NCBI GenBank assembly: GCA_030612085.1
Contig: JAUWOM010000011.1
Location: forward strand, 1 to 17,948
Length of the DNA: 17,948 bases
Reading direction: 5' to 3'
Origin: Actinomycetes bacterium
Lineage (GTDB): Bacteria; Actinomycetota; Humimicrobiia; JAHJRV01
Shown here: in pieces, positions 14,794 through 17,948 of the stretch
Layout: every line of letters begins with the position of its first letter
Position numbering within the stretch: the stretch's first letter is position 1
Position numbers and translations under genes: made by a program
Notes under the pieces: generated by a model
What the model was told of the DNA's origin: nothing
The model's database searches: none
Seen by the model: the letters and a program-made list of their open reading frames with translations, nothing else

Positions 14794-15489
14794 TTATTGA
14801 TTTTGACTCCAGAGCCCAAGCTTATTCTCTTTTGCTTCTCTCTGACACTTTAATAAAAGGTCATCATATTTTACATCTGGAGGGTAGGATTTTGCATAAG
14901 CATAGCCAAGTCTGACTAATTCAGCATTAATCATCACGTCTTCCATATATACATAACGAAGTAATCTATCATATTTGTCAGTTTCTGATACATCTTTTTC
15001 TAACTTAACAATCTTTCCACTAACTAACTCTTTATTCTTCTCTAAAGCTTCCTCTGCCATAAATTCAGCAGGTTTGTCTAAATCACTTATTTCAGGAGCA
15101 TCTATTCCAATATATCTAACCTCATAACTCTTTCCCTTAATTTCTACAACTATGCTGTCACCATCAATTACTCTTAAAATACGAGCACTAATAAAATCAG
15201 AATTAGATTCTTCTGAATGGGGAGTAATAATGTCTTTCACCAAATCATACAACTTCTTTATTCCAAATAACTCTTGCTTTAATGTTTCTACTAAATCAGT
15301 CATCAACTCTTTTATTCTGGATAACTCTTTTTTAAAGTTTGTTAGTAACTCATTCAATTTATTAGTCAAAGAGTCAAAGCCACTGAGGTTAAATTTAGAA
15401 GGCAAAAATTCAAATCCAGTAAAATAGTAAAGGACAAATATTAAAATAGCTATAATAATTAAAAATTTAAATATAGTAGATAATTTCAT
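14794..15489 (-). CDS. Membrane-anchored thermonuclease (SNase family)
   Basis: The 231-residue protein has an N-terminal membrane helix (about 7-24), a coiled-coil-like stalk (about 38-85) and a staphylococcal-nuclease domain (about 98-230). The active-site set is intact: DGD (Asp109 and Asp111), then Arg125, Asp130 and Glu133 in VRYIGIDAPE, and Arg175 in KYDRLLRYVY, with the same R-D-E spacing as the staphylococcal enzyme. It should cleave DNA or RNA with calcium. With this signal-anchor topology the nuclease probably lies outside the membrane, which suits nucleic-acid scavenging. Confidence 0.85.
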   Translation of the reverse strand: MKLSTIFKFLIIIAILIFVLYYFTGFEFLPSKFNLSGFDSLTNKLNELLTNFKKELSRIKELMTDLVETLKQELFGIKKLYDLVKDIITPHSEESNSDFISARILRVIDGDSIVVEIKGKSYEVRYIGIDAPEISDLDKPAEFMAEEALEKNKELVSGKIVKLEKDVSETDKYDRLLRYVYMEDVMINAELVRLGYAYAKSYPPDVKYDDLLLKCQREAKENKLGLWSQNQ

Positions 15490-15610
15490 AAATAATGCTT
15501 TCTGTTAAAAATGTCTTAATTGTACTTAAAGCTCTCTTTTTTAGTAATTATAATTTATCCTATCATTAATTTAATATCATCAATTATAATATATATTTAT
15601 TTCAATCTAC

Positions 15611-15646
15611 ACCCTCTCCCTACCCCCTCCCATCAAGGATGGGGGA
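15611..15646. repeat. GC-rich palindromic repeat, copy B (inverted)
   Basis: ACCCTCTCCCTACCCCCTCC followed by CATCAAGGATGGGGG is the reverse-complement orientation of the 4589-4626 repeat. A fragment (CCTGCCATCAAGGGAGGA) follows at 15675-15692. Confidence 0.65.
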
Positions 15647-15777
15647 CTAAAGAAAAATGCTTATTATTAAACTACCTGCCATCAAGGGAGGAATTAAATA
15701 AAAAAGTTCCATTAAAGTAGAAGTTTATTTTTTATCAATATGAAGCTAAAATTTCATCAAACTAAAAACTTAATCAT

Positions 15778-15817
15778 ACCCCTTCTCCCCTTATGGGAAA
15801 GGGAAGTGGGAGTGGAA
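15778..15817. repeat. GC-rich palindromic repeat, copy C (diverged)
   Basis: CCCCTTCTCCCCTTATGGG followed by an AAAGGGAAGTGGGAG tail has the same architecture as the 4589-4626 repeat but is more diverged, in the same orientation. Confidence 0.5.
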
Positions 15818-15828
15818 TGGAGGAGAAT

Positions 15829-15938
15829 TTTAATAATTTTTAAAAATCTTATGAAAATGGAATGATGAAATGTTAGATGTCTTTACATCTAAATAATGAG
15901 TACTTTAATAATTTTTAAAAATCTTACGAAAATGGAAT
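15829..15938. repeat. 35-bp direct repeat duplicating the end of the radical SAM gene
   Basis: 15829-15863 and 15904-15938 match at 34 of 35 bases, with a period of 75 bp. The second copy encodes the last residues and stop of the radical SAM protein (FHFRKIFKNY). The first lies downstream in non-coding sequence, with one change that would break the frame. A hairpin, TTAGATGT-CTTT-ACATCTAA (15873-15892), sits between them. Confidence 0.7.
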
Positions 15939-17383
15939 CCGTAAATGGCAAAGGTTACTGCCAGTGGAAAAAGTTGTGGACGCTTAAACAAAGACCAGAA
16001 AAGGAGTTTCCAATAATAAATCCTTCCTTTTCCCCTTATGCCAAGAAGCCATATAGATTTAACGAATGCCTTAAGATAGCAGAGATGAAATTGATATTTC
16101 TTTTTTTGTAAAGGCTTAAAGTTTCTCAAAAGAGTCTGGATCCGTTCATAGTAATGCTTAGGGGAATAGATTGTACGAAGGACTCTTTTGTATCCACTTA
16201 TAAGCGCTTCATAGTTCATTTTGGGAATAAAGTTGATTGAAAGGTCTGTGTTATCACCCGAAACATCCTTCAATAATCTATCCTCTTTTACAAGACGCTG
16301 GTAGAGTCTTGTACCACGAGGGGCATTTAATAAACCAACCATAGCAGTGACAATTCCACTTTTTTGAATAAATTCAATTAACCTTTCAAAAATTGATGGT
16401 GGATCACTATCGAAGCCCACAATAAATCCTCCTTGAACTTGCAAGCCGAACCTTTGGATTTTTTTTACACAAGCTATTAGATCACGATTTTTATTTTGAA
16501 ACTTCCCACATTCAGCTAAGCTCTCTTCATTAGGAGTTTCAATACCAACAAATACTGCGTTAAACCCTGCCTGAACCATCAACTGAATAAGTTCCTCGTC
16601 ATCGGAGAGATTTATTGAGACCTGTGTTGTAAAGGAGAAAGGATGTTTTCTTTTCTTCATCCAGTCAATCATAGCTGGTAGAACTTCCTTTTTTAGCTCT
16701 CTCTTATTTCCAATAAAGTTATCATCAACAATAAATACTCCACTCCTCCAGCCCCGTAAATATAGGTTCTCTAATTCTGCTAATATCTGGTCTTTAGTTT
16801 TTATTCGCACCTTGTGCCCAAAAAGTAAGGTTACATCACAGAATTCACAATTAAATGGACAACCTCGTGAATATTGGATACACATAGAGGCATATTTCTT
16901 CATATCAGTTAGTTCCCAAAGTGGAATGGGTGTCTTTTTTATATCTGCCCACTGATCTGATGTGTAGATATGTTTAGGAGACCCCTCTTTTAAATCTTTT
17001 AAAAAGGATGGTAATGTAATTTCAGCCTCATTAAGTACAAGATGATCTACGTCCTCGAAATCTTCATATCCGCTCGTAAAGAGAGAACCACCAGCAACAA
17101 TCTTAGCTCCCAACCTTTTACATTTAGCGATTACCCTTTTCACAGATTCCTTTTGAATAGACATAGCACTAATAAATACATAATCAGCCCACTCAATGTC
17201 ACTATCACTTAATGTTGTTGCTGTCATATCCACAAGTTTTTTCTCCCACTCTTTGGGAAGCATTGCAGCTATAGTCAACAATCCTAAAGGTGGGAAGGTT
17301 GCTTTTCTTGAGATGAATTTTAAAGCGTACTTAAAACTCCAGAAGGTGTCTGGATACTCTGGATAGACAAGAAGTATTTTCAT
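15905..17383 (-). CDS. B12-binding-domain radical SAM protein (DUF4070-type C-terminus)
   Basis: The protein is 492 residues from the ATG at 17381-17383, chosen over a longer frame because TAGGAG lies 8 nt upstream. Residues 1-135 form a cobalamin-binding-like Rossmann domain (MKILLVYPEYP, PPLGLLTIA, AGGS, NEAE), but the DxHxxG cobalt-ligand motif is not visible. The radical SAM core has RGCPFNCEFCD with Cys175, Cys179 and Cys182, then VDDNFIGN and VGIETPNEESL. The C-terminal third matches the DUF4070 type and ends in basic and hydrophobic segments that may touch the membrane. Relatives include methyltransferase-like enzymes such as the hopanoid methylase group; the substrate is unknown here. 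Confidence 0.82.
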   Translation of the reverse strand: MKILLVYPEYPDTFWSFKYALKFISRKATFPPLGLLTIAAMLPKEWEKKLVDMTATTLSDSDIEWADYVFISAMSIQKESVKRVIAKCKRLGAKIVAGGSLFTSGYEDFEDVDHLVLNEAEITLPSFLKDLKEGSPKHIYTSDQWADIKKTPIPLWELTDMKKYASMCIQYSRGCPFNCEFCDVTLLFGHKVRIKTKDQILAELENLYLRGWRSGVFIVDDNFIGNKRELKKEVLPAMIDWMKKRKHPFSFTTQVSINLSDDEELIQLMVQAGFNAVFVGIETPNEESLAECGKFQNKNRDLIACVKKIQRFGLQVQGGFIVGFDSDPPSIFERLIEFIQKSGIVTAMVGLLNAPRGTRLYQRLVKEDRLLKDVSGDNTDLSINFIPKMNYEALISGYKRVLRTIYSPKHYYERIQTLLRNFKPLQKKKYQFHLCYLKAFVKSIWLLGIRGKGRIYYWKLLFWSLFKRPQLFPLAVTFAIYGFHFRKIFKNY

Positions 17384-17448
17384 ATTAAAACTCCTATTTA
17401 TACTTTCTTTGAGAAATGACAAAAAGTTTTGCATAACTCATTTTTATA

Positions 17449-17564
17449 GTTTCAATCCTTTTTTACTTAGACCAAGTATTTCTACTGAAAAAATTATATT
17501 CCATACGACGATTAGCTTATCCTTTAAGTTTCAAAACCTTTTTATTCAGATCAATTATTTTTAC
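17449..17564 (-). CRISPR. Two degenerate CRISPR repeats with one 42-nt spacer
   Basis: Repeats at 17528-17564 and 17449-17485 are each 37 nt and read GTA[GA]AAATA.TTG...TTGAAAC on the minus strand, the same family and orientation as the 6126-6311 array. The interval (17486-17527) is 42 nt, slightly longer than in that array. The variant GGTCTAAGTAAAAAAGG here resembles repeat 3 of that array. No cas gene or leader adjoins; the pair lies just upstream of the radical SAM gene. Confidence 0.72.
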
Positions 17565-17711
17565 CTAATACAGCTGCATCTGTAGTGAGGCAGGGTGTAC
17601 TGTTTCTCTCTCGCTTCTTCCGAATACAGACACATGTACAAATAGTGTACTCCCAAGCCCCCCACCACCAAAGAGGGGACCACTGAGAATCATTGTCATA
17701 TTCCTACCAGA
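17565..17711. other. Less AT-rich segment beside the inhibitor gene
   Basis: This segment has clearly more G and C than the rest of the window and joins the CRISPR repeat abruptly at 17565. The minus strand holds a 44-codon frame (17565-17699) starting ATG-ACA-ATG behind TAGGA, 12 nt after the inhibitor stop. Its stop lies exactly at the repeat boundary, so it may be a cut gene fragment. Its product has no recognised motif. Confidence 0.35.
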
Positions 17712-17948
17712 TCAGCGTACTACCACCTGGATAGAGAAGGTTTCTAGTGGGTCCACATTCTCTTCCCAGGGTCGGTTGTATATCAATTTGAGAGTTATCT
17801 TTCCTACATTAACAGCCTCTAAACGCAGGGTCTGTATACCTGGAGCGCCTATTAACTTAGAATCCGGTTGAAACTCAATTTCTCCTACTCGCTGCAGGAT
17901 TTGTTCCTCGCCTTCGATCATTTCCCACGTATAACCAGTAGTGGGATT
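17712..17948 (-). CDS. Chagasin-type cysteine protease inhibitor (I42 family), 5' end outside window
   Basis: The visible C-terminal 78 residues carry two hallmark loops of chagasin/I42 inhibitors: NPTTGYTW at the window edge (17925-17948) and RPWE about 55 residues later, in GKITLKLIYNRPWEE. The central glycine-rich loop is represented by GAPGIQTLRL. I42 proteins block papain-family (C1) cysteine proteases by inserting these loops into the active-site cleft. Bacterial members are usually exported, but the signal peptide would lie beyond the window. Base composition here is less AT-rich than in the rest of the window, which may reflect transfer. Confidence 0.82.
   Translation of the reverse strand, partial: NPTTGYTWEMIEGEEQILQRVGEIEFQPDSKLIGAPGIQTLRLEAVNVGKITLKLIYNRPWEENVDPLETFSIQVVVR

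Larger units (their letters stand above)
15490..15904. other. Repeat-rich intergenic region
   Basis: About 415 nt between the nuclease and radical SAM genes hold no credible gene. They contain REP-like palindromes (15611-15646, a fragment at 15675-15692, and 15778-15817), a small hairpin (15873-15892) and a duplicate of the radical SAM gene's 3' end (15829-15863). Confidence 0.6.

Noticed and set aside
17384..17434. 17-residue N-terminal extension of the radical SAM protein
   Set aside because: TAGGAG lies 8 nt before the internal ATG at 17381-17383, and MKILLVYPEYP is the usual family start.

Overview
The window is AT-rich bacterial DNA. Starts are mostly preceded by Shine-Dalgarno motifs, and one promoter matches the sigma-70 consensus (TTGACA, 17 nt, TATAAT). 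The gene mix suggests an uncultivated anaerobe: paired thiolase-fold/DUF35 acyl-CoA proteins, a TIGR00300-type ornithine cyclodeaminase-like enzyme, a B12-binding/radical SAM protein, AbiE, and CRISPR remnants. An Atribacterota-like lineage is only a guess. No rRNA or tRNA was recognised.

Layout. (1) 43-4310, minus strand: a metabolic operon with two thiolase-fold proteins, two zinc-ribbon/OB-fold (DUF35) partners and a multi-TM putative metal exporter. Both thiolase-fold proteins appear to lack the catalytic cysteine. (2) 4589-9160: an eroded defence and mobile-DNA region. It holds an AbiEi/AbiEii pair behind a consensus promoter that overlaps a perfect inverted repeat. Next comes a three-repeat CRISPR mini-array that runs directly into a cas4 5' fragment. 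A short protein with a SAVED-like C-terminus, an AAA+/DUF4143 ATPase, a solo CRISPR repeat and an IS200/IS605-like end hairpin follow. (3) 9165-10391: the TIGR00300 enzyme. (4) 10754-12297: a DUF2157 membrane-protein gene broken by one in-frame amber codon, facing small membrane-protein genes. (5) 12598-15489: a helix-turn-helix/nucleotidyltransferase fusion, a small basic ORF, a lipoprotein and a membrane-anchored thermonuclease. (6) 15490-17948: a repeat-rich intergenic region, the radical SAM gene, two more degenerate CRISPR repeats, and a chagasin-type (I42) protease-inhibitor gene cut by the window edge in less AT-rich DNA.

The main thread is decay and scattering of a CRISPR locus. Five recognisable 37-nt repeats, plus a sixth degenerate at one end, lie at three places, all in the same orientation. 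The cas4 fragment reads in frame into the first repeat of the mini-array, as expected from a deletion that removed the rest of the cas genes and the leader. One of the two spacers is a copy of a GC-rich palindromic repeat found elsewhere in the window. Short direct duplications at gene ends (abiEi start, thiolase end, radical SAM end) point to frequent small rearrangements.
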